From a virus, in IMG/VR virus record IMGVR_UViG_3300018041_000008, positions 1-54,860 of that record: a stretch of DNA of 54,860 bases. One strand, given 5' to 3'. Positions 31,378 through 39,671 of the stretch are shown here, in pieces (the first letter of the stretch is position 1; every line of letters starts with the position of its first letter). The notes beneath the pieces were generated by a model. That model saw nothing but the letters and a program-made list of their open reading frames with translations. It did not search any database and had not been told where the DNA came from. A program made the translations under genes and the position numbers.

Positions 31378-32316
31378 CTATTTAAACTTACACTGCGCCA
31401 TAGTTTCTGTAAGTGCTGCCATTAAATTAAGTTCTTGATCAGAAACAAATGCTGATTTATATTGATAGTCTGCTAAGATCAATACCAATTGTGGAATACT
31501 ATTTGCTTCAATGTTACTTGATGCTGAATCATAAAGTTGTCTAAATATATTTATACTATCACTATCACCGTTTTTAGCAACCCACTTTCTTACTTCAGTA
31601 AAGTTTTTATCTTTAAGATTTTTAATTAGTCCTTTAAAAGATTCTTCAGTAACATTCAATAAAATACCTGAATCAATCTTACCTGTAACAGAATATCTCT
31701 GTAACTCATTAATGATTCTTCTATAGTCTGGGAAATGCTTTGTAATCATTTCAACTATAGGTTTAGGATTGTGTTCAATGTTTTCTTCTTTTAAGATATA
31801 TTGTACACGTTTAAAGAAAGATGCTGCAATCTCTTGCTTATCTTTATTTTCTATTTTAAAATCTACAACTGCACATCTTGAGTGTAAAGGATCTATAATT
31901 CGATTCTTAAAGTTGCATGTAAAGATAAACCGACAATTATTAGAAAATTCTTCTATGAAAGCTCTTAGTGCTGGTTGAGTTGAGTTTGGATTTAGGTAGT
32001 CTGCTTCATCTAGAATAACAACCTTTTTAGCATCAGTTAATGATACTGTTGAAGCAAAACTTTTGATTTTGGTTCTGAGTGTATCAATACCGGATTCTTC
32101 TGAGCCGTTAATAAGGATGAACTCAGCACCAATCTCATTGCATAATGCCTTGGCTACAGTTGTTTTACCGATACCAGGGCCTCCACTAAATAAGAAATTG
32201 GGGAGTTCACCACTTGATATAAATTGCTGAAATGTATCTTTTAATTCACGAGGTAATATACAATCCTCTACACGTTGGGGTCTATATTTCTCCACCCATA
32301 AGTATTCTTGTACCAT
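31378..32316 (-). CDS. 44: Clamp-loader ATPase, T4 gp44-like
   Basis: 312 residues. AAA+ domain: Walker A GGPGIGKTT at 45-53, Walker B VVILDEADY near 100, sensor 1 FIFTCNFKNRI and the SRC motif (HSRCAVVDF). Opens with EKYRPQRVEDCILP as in T4 gp44. Drives gp45 loading with gp62. It is first in its own unit, with the promoter lying over the end of gene 45. Confidence 0.97.
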   Translation of the reverse strand: MVQEYLWVEKYRPQRVEDCILPRELKDTFQQFISSGELPNFLFSGGPGIGKTTVAKALCNEIGAEFILINGSEESGIDTLRTKIKSFASTVSLTDAKKVVILDEADYLNPNSTQPALRAFIEEFSNNCRFIFTCNFKNRIIDPLHSRCAVVDFKIENKDKQEIAASFFKRVQYILKEENIEHNPKPIVEMITKHFPDYRRIINELQRYSVTGKIDSGILLNVTEESFKGLIKNLKDKNFTEVRKWVAKNGDSDSINIFRQLYDSASSNIEANSIPQLVLILADYQYKSAFVSDQELNLMAALTETMAQCKFK

Positions 32317-32339
32317 TCACTTTCTCCATAATATAATTC

Positions 32340-32369
32340 ATTATAACTTATTACTTAATTAAAGTACAT
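32340..32369 (-). promoter_or_regulatory. Middle-type promoter of gene 44
   Basis: ATGTAC-TTTAATT box, 18-bp spacer, TATAAT at 32340-32345. Confidence 0.85.
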
Positions 32370-33032
32370 TTATACTTGAAACGCTGAATCAGCTTCAACT
32401 GCAACATAATATACTAAATCACTATTCTTTGCAGTAAAGCGAGATATTTTCTTAGAAGAGATTGATACATCATAATCACCAGGTAACATTCTTAAATTAT
32501 CTATTTTAAGATTAACTTTAAAGTCCAAGTTAGTTGAACCAATCTCATGACTAAAATTATTGGCAGATAGATTCTTTTTATCTGCCACATTAACTGTGAT
32601 GGTACTTCCATTTCCAACAAAGGAAACATCCTCAGATTTTAGGATTGGAGCAGTTTTCATTATCATAGTAAGAGTAGAAGCTTCGAGAGAGAGAGAGATT
32701 TCAGCTTCTGGAAAGACGATGTCTTTCGTAGGGACTACCATGTTATTCACCGCTGCTCCAAAGTATTTGATAGCATTTTTGCCTTCTTTTATAGTGACAT
32801 ACTTGCTATCGAACTCTAGTTCGGGATCATCAAATAATGATAATGCACCGAGAAATTCATTGACATCATAGATACCAAATTCATTAGGAAAGACTTCAGG
32901 AACCGATACTGTCGACATAATTGTTTTAGCTACTGATATAGTAGATAAATTACTACCTTCTTTTATTAATAAGTTACTATTAATTCCTGCATAATTTTTA
33001 ATTACATTCAATGTTTCTTTTGATAATTTCAT
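32370..33032 (-). CDS. 45: Sliding clamp, T4 gp45-like
   Basis: 220 residues (T4 gp45 228). MKLSKETLNVIKNYAGINSN and the pattern EVFPNEFGIYDVNEFLGALS match gp45. Trimeric clamp for gp43, and in T4 also the mobile activator of late transcription with gp55. The late boxes in this genome fit that second role. Overlaps the upstream pyrophosphohydrolase-like gene by 4 bases. Confidence 0.96.
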   Translation of the reverse strand: MKLSKETLNVIKNYAGINSNLLIKEGSNLSTISVAKTIMSTVSVPEVFPNEFGIYDVNEFLGALSLFDDPELEFDSKYVTIKEGKNAIKYFGAAVNNMVVPTKDIVFPEAEISLSLEASTLTMIMKTAPILKSEDVSFVGNGSTITVNVADKKNLSANNFSHEIGSTNLDFKVNLKIDNLRMLPGDYDVSISSKKISRFTAKNSDLVYYVAVEADSAFQV

Positions 33033-33364
33033 TTTGTTTCCTCATAATCTAGTTCAGTCATAAACATTATACAACACAAAGCGTGTGCTAAGTGTGTAAT
33101 TCCAGTTTCAGTGTCATATTGCTCACCTTCTTTATACGCCCACATGTGTCTCATTGCTGCGTCAAAATATCTTCTATTTGCATCTGGTACCCTTTTCCAA
33201 TTATCTGGTTCATATTTTTCTGCACCAATTGTAAGTACCTTTACCATTTCTCTTAATGCTATTGGTGGAATTAATCCATACTGTAGTTTGCCACCATCAA
33301 ACTTTCTACCTCCAGTGTGATCTTTAGATTGTGATTGTTTTAAAATATCTTTATTCATAGTCAC
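33029..33364 (-). CDS. dATP/dGTP diphosphohydrolase-like (DUF5664) protein
   Basis: 111 residues. GGRKFDGGKLQYGLIPPIAL and MVKVLTIGAEKYEPDNWKRV, RRYFDAAMRHMWAYKEGEQY, GITHLAHALCCIMFM match the phage DUF5664 family annotated as dATP/dGTP diphosphohydrolase N-terminal domain. It may adjust dNTP pools. Preceded by a hairpin and followed by gene 45. Confidence 0.75.
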   Translation of the reverse strand: MTMNKDILKQSQSKDHTGGRKFDGGKLQYGLIPPIALREMVKVLTIGAEKYEPDNWKRVPDANRRYFDAAMRHMWAYKEGEQYDTETGITHLAHALCCIMFMTELDYEETK

Positions 33365-33395
33365 CTCTCCTTAGGATTACTGATAACCCTAAAGG

Positions 33396-33416
33396 GAGGT
33401 GGCTTTGCGCCACCTC
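33396..33416 (-). terminator. Hairpin, possible terminator
   Basis: Perfect 8-bp stem GAGGTGGC/GCCACCTC between two genes; only a weak T-run (CCTTTAG) follows on the minus strand, so it may instead protect or attenuate the transcript. Confidence 0.5.
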
Positions 33417-33445
33417 AATATCTAAAAGAGTCTTAGAATTTTTAA

Positions 33446-33682
33446 TCACTTTGCACGAAATGCTGCAGCAATCATTGCTCTTGAAGGCTTACCAATACGG
33501 TATTTTGATGAAGGGGTTCCGTCCCATAGTTTTACAGGATTATTATATACCGCATAACCTTTTAAACGAATTGCCCGAATTGCAGCAGACGGATTAGCTA
33601 GACCAAATTTGCCTGTGATTTCTTTTGCAGTTACAGCATTACCTTTAACCAGGTGATTGATTAATTTCTGTGTTGAACTCAT
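33446..33682 (-). CDS. Winged-helix DNA-binding protein (78 aa)
   Basis: AVTAKEITGKFGLANPSAAI is a helix-turn-helix, followed by the wing region RAIRLKGYAVYNNPVKLWDG and TPSSKYRIGKPS. A widespread single-domain winged helix of marine T4-like phages. First gene behind a middle-type promoter. It could be a transcription factor, and so a candidate for reading the TGTACTTTAATT box, but that is speculation. Confidence 0.75.
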   Translation of the reverse strand: MSSTQKLINHLVKGNAVTAKEITGKFGLANPSAAIRAIRLKGYAVYNNPVKLWDGTPSSKYRIGKPSRAMIAAAFRAK

Positions 33683-33756
33683 ATATTGCTCCTCAAATTG
33701 TCGCTATTTAAAATGATCTTTGTAAAAGCGCGACTTATTTTACTGATCATAGTATC

Positions 33757-33786
33757 ATTATATACTATTAATGAATTAAAGTACAA
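33757..33786 (-). promoter_or_regulatory. Middle-type promoter (box + TATAAT)
   Basis: TTGTAC-TTTAATT box, 18-bp spacer, TATAAT at 33757-33762. Confidence 0.85.
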
Positions 33787-33797
33787 TCTTTTTTTCA

Positions 33798-34130
33798 TTA
33801 TATTAAATTATATTCCGCTACAACAGTTTTAAACATAGGTGAATAGTCTTCAATATTAATTTGCTGAACACTGTTCCCACTATTTAGATCTGCTACTTCT
33901 GATTCTGTAGGGATTGGAAACCCATAAATTCCCATAGATATCTTATTTTTAGGTTTAATCAACCAGTTAGGATATCCAATCTTAATGCCTTCTGTTCTTA
34001 CTTGTATTAACGCATCATGATATTCTTTCATTTGACTTAAAGTAATCTCTGATGCTGTATGGTTATACCGCTTGATAACTTCACATATATAGCGCTTTTG
34101 TACTTCTTTCAATTCTATAAATTTAAACAT
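33798..34130 (-). CDS. Hypothetical protein (110 aa)
   Basis: Helical N-terminal half (LKEVQKRYICEVIKRYNHTA), then GYPNWLIKPKNKISMGIYGF and an acidic end. Three bases after the upstream stop. Not recognised. Confidence 0.65.
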   Translation of the reverse strand: MFKFIELKEVQKRYICEVIKRYNHTASEITLSQMKEYHDALIQVRTEGIKIGYPNWLIKPKNKISMGIYGFPIPTESEVADLNSGNSVQQINIEDYSPMFKTVVAEYNLI

Positions 34131-34133
34131 TAA

Positions 34134-34313
34134 CTAATCCTTTACCACGTATTTAATTGCTGAAGGCGGAATCCAATATTTTTCATCTTCAATATTTGTA
34201 GTATATTGTTTATACTCATTTATCCAGAATCCATATCTAAACTCAACAATATTATAAGCTTCAGTCCAGTATTCCTCACCATTAAAATTAAATTTACACA
34301 TATGACTAGCCAT
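34134..34313 (-). CDS. Hypothetical protein (59 aa)
   Basis: ATG at 34313 (MASHMCKFNF) with GGAAG upstream overlaps the end of the 60-aa gene. Aromatic, beta-rich (EYWTEAYNIVEFRYGFWINE). Not recognised. Confidence 0.6.
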   Translation of the reverse strand: MASHMCKFNFNGEEYWTEAYNIVEFRYGFWINEYKQYTTNIEDEKYWIPPSAIKYVVKD

Positions 34314-34488
34314 AATGTTCTTCCAATGTATTTTCAATAAGTTTTATAGTTGAATCATTTAACATATCAGTCATATTCACTCCATGGTGAAATATAGTAA
34401 TAATACCTATGAGCGTGGAGGAGTTTATCCCCTCCATCTCACATTCTACTTCAAACGTGGTTCCTAAAACATTGACATCAACTAACAT
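34306..34488 (-). CDS. Hypothetical protein (60 aa)
   Basis: Starts two bases after the DUF932 stop; VNVLGTTFEVECEMEGINSS then helix. Not recognised. Confidence 0.6.
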   Translation of the reverse strand: MLVDVNVLGTTFEVECEMEGINSSTLIGIITIFHHGVNMTDMLNDSTIKLIENTLEEHYG

Positions 34489-34490
34489 GA

Positions 34491-35426
34491 TTAGGCAGCT
34501 TCCAGTAACTTAGTCACTGCCTTTTGTTTAACTTCAGCTCCTCGACCAAACCATGCATTTTTTAATCTTGCATTACTTGATCTAGCAGTTTCCCAATCAA
34601 CCAGCTGAGTTACTGCATTTAAAGCACCCCAAGCAGTTCCTTTTGAAGACTCTAAATCAGCTCCGATACCTTCACCATTATATAAGGCTAAAGCGCGTTG
34701 TACTGTTGGAGCATTTTGATTTTCTTCAACACCACCAAAGATTTGTCCAAACACATTCAGTGCTTGTTTAGATGACATTTTGACATTTGCTAGAATTTTT
34801 GAAGTTTCTTCAAATGTTTTAAATGCTTGATTATAATTTGATAATTGTTCAAGCAATATTGTTGGATTATACACAGAGTTGTGTCTAATTGTTGCTTCAG
34901 CTTTTTTTCCACCAGTAGCAACTTGCAATGTATTATTACATACAACACGTACTGATGTTAATCTTGCTTGAGTTGCTAATGTACCGTCAGCAGAAGATGC
35001 TAGTAATAAGTATTGGTTAACTTGATCACCTGCAATATTGAATTCGCCATCCATTTTAGCTAGTGCCCAGTAGTTTGCACCATCGCGTAGTACACCTGCA
35101 GTTTCTAGATTAGCTACATTTCCAACCATATCTCTAAAGAATTCTAATACTTCTAATGGTTGAACGATTTTGTACTTGTCTGAAACAATACCTAGTGGTT
35201 GTTTTGTGTCTTTACGATACATAACATTTTTACCAGTGTAGGTTAGAGTGTCTTCACCATATTGTATAGGTGCAGTTTCTAGTTCAAAATCTAATCCAGA
35301 TTCCTTTGCCCATACTTCAAGTGGTGCATCATAGGTTAATTGTTGTCCAAGGCCGTGCCATGGTGTTTCACCTACATATGCCATTGCACTTCTACCGTCG
35401 ATCATTGTTGCTATTTCATGTGCCAT
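34491..35426 (-). CDS. DUF932 family protein
   Basis: ATG at 35426 gives MAHEIATMIDGRSAMAYVGE; GGAG lies 10 bases upstream. TPWHGLGQQLTYDAPLEVW, MYRKDTKQPLGIVSDKYKIV and VVCNNTLQVATG are diagnostic of DUF932 (phage/plasmid-like protein family). 311 residues, near full length. Found in many phages and plasmids and sometimes linked to DNA metabolism or anti-defence, with no proven reaction. It is a single unit with its own promoter. Confidence 0.9.
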   Translation of the reverse strand: MAHEIATMIDGRSAMAYVGETPWHGLGQQLTYDAPLEVWAKESGLDFELETAPIQYGEDTLTYTGKNVMYRKDTKQPLGIVSDKYKIVQPLEVLEFFRDMVGNVANLETAGVLRDGANYWALAKMDGEFNIAGDQVNQYLLLASSADGTLATQARLTSVRVVCNNTLQVATGGKKAEATIRHNSVYNPTILLEQLSNYNQAFKTFEETSKILANVKMSSKQALNVFGQIFGGVEENQNAPTVQRALALYNGEGIGADLESSKGTAWGALNAVTQLVDWETARSSNARLKNAWFGRGAEVKQKAVTKLLEAA

Positions 35427-35479
35427 AATATAATTTCTCCTCAATTGTTAAACAGTTAATATAACCATTTAATATAATA

Positions 35480-35509
35480 ATTATACACCGAATACTAATT
35501 AAAGTACAT
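35480..35509 (-). promoter_or_regulatory. Middle-type promoter of DUF932 gene
   Basis: ATGTAC-TTTAATT box, 18-bp spacer, TATAAT at 35480-35485. Confidence 0.85.
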
Positions 35510-35516
35510 AATTAAT

Positions 35517-37238
35517 TTAACTATTTTCAACTATTCTAGAGAAATCATTAACTTTTTCAAATCTTATATTGTTTTGGAATTTATCTAGAAGGACATCGCC
35601 TTTATGAGAGATCACAAAGATGTTTGAGTTTTCACCCAATTTATCCATGACAGATAGGAAGTAATCTGTTCCAGCAACATCTAGACTTGAATCAAAAATC
35701 TCGTCTAGCAGTAACAGATTCGTATTGACAGAGTTTTTCATTTTAGCGATTTGTCTCCAAGTGAATAATATGGCTAAGTCAATTCTCATTTTCTCACCTT
35801 CAGAGAAGGAAGCATATGTAAATTCATCTCTGTATCTGGACTTAATCACTTCATTAAAGTTTTCATCTAAATCAAACTTAACAAAGAAATCCATGGCTGA
35901 TAGGTACATATTAATTAACTTATTCATAGCGGGTAGGTATTCTTTAATAATAGAAGTTTTAATACCAGTATCTCTTAGTAAAGATGATGCTATATCTTGA
36001 AGATTTCTTTTCTTTTTAATCTCCATACGGTCATTATTTAATTCTAATGCTTCTGATGCATATGATTTTAATGTAGACTTTTCTTGCTCAATATTACCTT
36101 GATTTGAATTAAGACTAGCAATTTCATTTTGCATATCTGCATTTAGTTTATTTAGTATTTGTACTGAAGTATTTTCAGTTGATACTTCAATATTCATATC
36201 AGTAATCTTATTAGATATATCTTGCATGACTTGTAATTGATCTGTAAGTTTGTCTAATGCACTATCTAACATAGTTAATTTTATATCATATTCTTGTTTA
36301 TTAATAGTTAATTTTTCAATAATAGAATCTTTATGTTCATGTTGGATTCCTTGCTCACATGATGGGCATACTTCATTATTCTCAAAGAAGTTTATACTTT
36401 CATCAATCGTTGAATTTTTCTGTTTAAGTTTACTAGAATTATTCTTACAAGAGTCTATATCTTTTATTATAGTTTCTTTAGTTTTAATACTATTCTTTAA
36501 TTCAGTTATTTGTGAAAGTAACTCTGTAATATGATTTGATTTTTGTTTAATGATATTATTGTTTGCTTCTATTTTTTCTGTAATACTTTTTACGTTTTGA
36601 TCTTTAGTATTAACTAACGACTCAATAATTCTTTGTTGTGCTGTAGCTTTAGCTTTAATGCTATTTAGTTTTATTTCTTTATCTTTTAATTCTTCTTTTG
36701 TTTCAATGATTTTATCTTTTAGAATAGTATTCATTGTAGAGAATACTCTGATATCCAAAATATCTTCAATAACTTCTCTGCGTTGGCCACCTGGTAGTTG
36801 CATAAATGGGACAAAAGAAGCTGATCCAAGAATAACTACTTGAGTAAATGTTTTATAATTGAGTTTAAGTATTTGTTGTTCTAATACTTTTTGATAATCT
36901 TTAAGTGCGGCATCTTGATTAACTAATTCATCATTACAATATATTTCAAACGTATTAGGTTTTATTGCCCGTTTAACTTTATATGCATTAGGCCCAATAG
37001 AAAATTCAACTTCAGCTTCACATTGTTTCCCATTAATAGAATTGATTAATTGATTCTTATTAACATTTCTAAATGGTTTATTAAACAAAGCAAAACATAA
37101 TGCATCAAGAATAGTAGATTTCCCTTCACCATTCTTACCTACAATTAATGTTGTACCGTGGTTATTTAAATTAACTTTACTACCTTGACTACCAGTAGAA
37201 AGAAAATTCTTCCAAAATACTGATTTAAATACTATCAC
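35517..37238 (-). CDS. 46: Recombination nuclease ATPase subunit, T4 gp46-like (Rad50/SbcC)
   Basis: 573 residues. Walker A GKNGEGKST (34-42), long coiled coil interrupted by a zinc hook CPSC (291-294), signature FSEGEKMRIDLAI and Walker B LLLDEIFDSSLD. With gp47 it resects DNA ends and degrades host DNA. The start codon is GTG, inside the preceding small gene, with no clear ribosome site, so coupling is likely. Confidence 0.96.
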   Translation of the reverse strand: MIVFKSVFWKNFLSTGSQGSKVNLNNHGTTLIVGKNGEGKSTILDALCFALFNKPFRNVNKNQLINSINGKQCEAEVEFSIGPNAYKVKRAIKPNTFEIYCNDELVNQDAALKDYQKVLEQQILKLNYKTFTQVVILGSASFVPFMQLPGGQRREVIEDILDIRVFSTMNTILKDKIIETKEELKDKEIKLNSIKAKATAQQRIIESLVNTKDQNVKSITEKIEANNNIIKQKSNHITELLSQITELKNSIKTKETIIKDIDSCKNNSSKLKQKNSTIDESINFFENNEVCPSCEQGIQHEHKDSIIEKLTINKQEYDIKLTMLDSALDKLTDQLQVMQDISNKITDMNIEVSTENTSVQILNKLNADMQNEIASLNSNQGNIEQEKSTLKSYASEALELNNDRMEIKKKRNLQDIASSLLRDTGIKTSIIKEYLPAMNKLINMYLSAMDFFVKFDLDENFNEVIKSRYRDEFTYASFSEGEKMRIDLAILFTWRQIAKMKNSVNTNLLLLDEIFDSSLDVAGTDYFLSVMDKLGENSNIFVISHKGDVLLDKFQNNIRFEKVNDFSRIVENS

Positions 37239-37389
37239 TAACCGCTTTAGCTAATTGAGCAGCAACATTTCTAGGCAAATTTAGCACAATATTGCCATGA
37301 CCTTGTGCATTGTGTACTACAATTTGTAATACCTGTCCTGTTCCTTCAACCGTTGCTAAAAACTTATCTTCTTTTATTTCATGTAACAT
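37225..37389 (-). CDS. Small protein between genes 46 and 47 (54 aa)
   Basis: ATG with AGGAG upstream: MLHEIKEDKFLATVEGTG, then QIVVHNAQGHGNIVLNLP and a helix. Overlaps the GTG of gene 46 by 14 bases. Position recalls T4 small genes 46.1/46.2, but no homology seen. Confidence 0.65.
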   Translation of the reverse strand: MLHEIKEDKFLATVEGTGQVLQIVVHNAQGHGNIVLNLPRNVAAQLAKAVSDSI

Positions 37390-37398
37390 AACTTTCTC

Positions 37399-38454
37399 CT
37401 ATATTGACTCATGATGTATTGCTTCAAGATATAATTCTTTCAGCACTGTTTTAATTTCTTCTTTATTTTCTGTGGTGTTTACCGAATCCACATAATTTGA
37501 TAATATACTGAGGGTATCTTCAAGATTAATTTCAGTAGATATTTCTCCATTCTCAAACTCTGAGAAGTCTTCAATAATTTTAATGTCATGTGCGCCTCTT
37601 TGATATACATTATTCATAAACAAATCAAACTTATATAGATCTGTTTTATTCACTACTACAATCTTAACATACTTATCAGTTAAATCTATTTCAGATATAT
37701 CAATGACTTCTTTATCTAAATCATCATAGACTAATTTTTCATGTATGGTATATGGATTTTGAATAAAAGATAATTCACGAGTTTCTGTATCAAACACAGA
37801 AAACCCACGAGGATCATTATAATCTTGCCATGTCATTTCTGCTGGTGTTCCAACGTAAGTAATATTTTCTTGTTTAGATCTTGTATGATAATGACCCGAA
37901 CAAACTAATTCATACTTAGCAAACATATCATGAGACAGTCCATCTGATGCTGTATGCCCACGATACATTGGAAATCCTGCTATTTCAAAATGACCAAAAC
38001 ACAAATCTGATTTAGATTCATCAATGAACTTAAATACATCTTCTTCATTCTCTTTACAAATCCATGGAATCAAATCTATTTTTGTACCATCAATATCTAT
38101 TATAACAGGTTTATCAATTAAAGTAAAATTATATTCTCCTAAGATTAAACCGCTTGAGCTCACTGAAAGTGATTCTTTCCAAAATATATCATGGTTACCT
38201 AAAAGCGTTGTAAAACGTATGTTTTTTCGTTGTATTTCATCAAAAAAGTAGCGTTTTACCTCAGAAAGTGTGTTAAAATTGATGAATTTTCGTCTATCAA
38301 ACAAATCACCTAATTGTATTATTTCAGTAATGCCATGTTCTTCTAAGTATGGAAAGAAAGTATTTTTATAGAATTTCTCAAAGTAATCATGGAATTTGCG
38401 TGAATCATTCCGCGCGCCAAAATGAGTATCGCCTAAAATAACAAACTTAGTCAT
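37399..38454 (-). CDS. 47: Recombination nuclease subunit, T4 gp47-like (Mre11/SbcD)
   Basis: 351 residues (T4 gp47 339). Calcineurin-like phosphoesterase motifs GDTHFGARND (8-17), GDLFDRRKF, LLGNHDIFW, FGHFE and SGHYHTRS. Manganese nuclease partner of gp46. Overlaps the end of gene 55 by 8 bases. Confidence 0.96.
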   Translation of the reverse strand: MTKFVILGDTHFGARNDSRKFHDYFEKFYKNTFFPYLEEHGITEIIQLGDLFDRRKFINFNTLSEVKRYFFDEIQRKNIRFTTLLGNHDIFWKESLSVSSSGLILGEYNFTLIDKPVIIDIDGTKIDLIPWICKENEEDVFKFIDESKSDLCFGHFEIAGFPMYRGHTASDGLSHDMFAKYELVCSGHYHTRSKQENITYVGTPAEMTWQDYNDPRGFSVFDTETRELSFIQNPYTIHEKLVYDDLDKEVIDISEIDLTDKYVKIVVVNKTDLYKFDLFMNNVYQRGAHDIKIIEDFSEFENGEISTEINLEDTLSILSNYVDSVNTTENKEEIKTVLKELYLEAIHHESI

Positions 38455-39028
38455 TAGGGTTTGTATCCTCTTCTATAAAGTTATCTAATAATACTGATGT
38501 TATAGGTTTTTCTTTTTTCTTTCTTTGCCTTTCTTCAAACTTAGAATCAAATGTACCATTATCTTGCATAAATTCTACAAAGCTATTAGAGTAGTCTTCG
38601 TTTCTATCGTGGTCTTGAACTATAAATTGTTCTTGTGTATTATCCCTAACTAACTTACCTTTAATATATGCTTGTTTCTTTTCTTTTTCAATACGACGTA
38701 AATAAGCAAAGTAAATTATTTGGGTAAAATATGAAAATGGATTTGAAGATTTTTCAGGATTAAAGTTATCAAAGTACGCAATACAATTCTCAATACCATC
38801 AAGAATCATATCATCTTTATATGAATAATTAATAAAGTTAGGCCTATTAGAAAGCTTACGTGCAATCTTTAATATACATTCACCTAGATAATCTGGAATT
38901 TGTGGTTTTTCATCACCGCTATTTTCCGCATCCAAACAATCTTTTTTATATACTATAATAGCTTCTAAAAATTCTTTATTGTTTACGTAATGTACTGGTT
39001 TTTTCTTTTCTTTTTTTTCTATTGCCAT
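38447..39028 (-). CDS. 55: Late sigma factor, T4 gp55-like
   Basis: 193 residues (T4 gp55 185). ILKIARKLSNRPNFINYSYK and DDMILDGIENCIAYFDNFNP, NPFSYFTQIIYFAYLRRIEK are sigma region 2-like, with the YFTQI...RRIEKEKKQ helix for the -10 box. It directs host RNA polymerase to TATAAATA sites, which are found in this window. The ATG at 39028 (MAIEKKEKKKP) is preferred over GTG at 39043. Confidence 0.94.
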   Translation of the reverse strand: MAIEKKEKKKPVHYVNNKEFLEAIIVYKKDCLDAENSGDEKPQIPDYLGECILKIARKLSNRPNFINYSYKDDMILDGIENCIAYFDNFNPEKSSNPFSYFTQIIYFAYLRRIEKEKKQAYIKGKLVRDNTQEQFIVQDHDRNEDYSNSFVEFMQDNGTFDSKFEERQRKKKEKPITSVLLDNFIEEDTNPND

Positions 39029-39058
39029 AATGTATTCTTTCACTGATTTAATATATTC

Positions 39059-39088
39059 ATTATATAATATCTTCTATTTAAATGACAA
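39059..39088 (-). promoter_or_regulatory. Variant middle-type promoter of gene 55
   Basis: TTGTCA-TTTAAAT, 18-bp spacer, TATAAT at 39059-39064: the most divergent member. The gap 39089-39188 is A+T-rich and otherwise shows nothing clear. Confidence 0.65.
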
Positions 39089-39188
39089 TTAATTTATTAT
39101 TTAATTTATAAAAAAATAATTGTACAAAAAATCTAATTTGTTATATTATAACTGTATTGGGTCTTTCAACTTAATCACTAAAGTATAT

Positions 39189-39671
39189 CTAATGTATAGT
39201 CTTTTTAGTTGGGTCCACTAGATTATCCATTACATCAACAAATTCATCTACTGAATATTCTTCTGTGTTGGAGTCTGAGGAATTTTGATTAGGTACTATG
39301 GTTTCAATTGCTGTATTAATTCTATCAACAACACCTTGTATATCTTCCATTGTATCATTATTAGTAGCTTGTTTATCTGCATTTTGAATAAAATCATCTA
39401 CTGCATCATGATATACTCCAACATAATTAGAATCCATATCTTTAAATGATACAACATGATTCTTCTGGAAAGTAAATTCATCATCAGCAGAGAAGTAACT
39501 ATATGGAGCAAGTGTAACCGATTCAATTGGTTTATTACCAACAAAACGTTGCACTAATTTAACTACCATGGGAAACATAGTAATGAGTTGATATTCATCT
39601 TCATCTAAGACGGAGCATAATACCTCTTCGCCGGTTACTAACTTCAATACTGCATAGGTATCTCTTATCAT
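39189..39671 (-). CDS. Sm-like domain protein with acidic tail (160 aa)
   Basis: Opens MIRDTYAVLKLVTGEEVLCS, like the 98-aa protein at 27493, then MFPMVVKLVQRF, VTLAPYSYFSADD and HVVSFKDMD: a five-stranded barrel typical of Sm-like proteins of T4-like marine phages. The C-terminus is acidic and disordered. May bind RNA or be part of a ring; function unknown. Overlaps the uvsW start by 4 bases. Confidence 0.7.
   Translation of the reverse strand: MIRDTYAVLKLVTGEEVLCSVLDEDEYQLITMFPMVVKLVQRFVGNKPIESVTLAPYSYFSADDEFTFQKNHVVSFKDMDSNYVGVYHDAVDDFIQNADKQATNNDTMEDIQGVVDRINTAIETIVPNQNSSDSNTEEYSVDEFVDVMDNLVDPTKKTIH

Noticed and set aside
31548-31555. TATAAATA inside gene 44
   Set aside because: Lies in mid-gene with no downstream start; expected by chance in A+T-rich DNA.
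39089-39188. Extra gene or promoter in the gap upstream of gene 55
   Set aside because: Only A+T-rich sequence with a TATAAATT-like string; no open frame with a ribosome site and no box at the 18-bp spacing other than the one listed.
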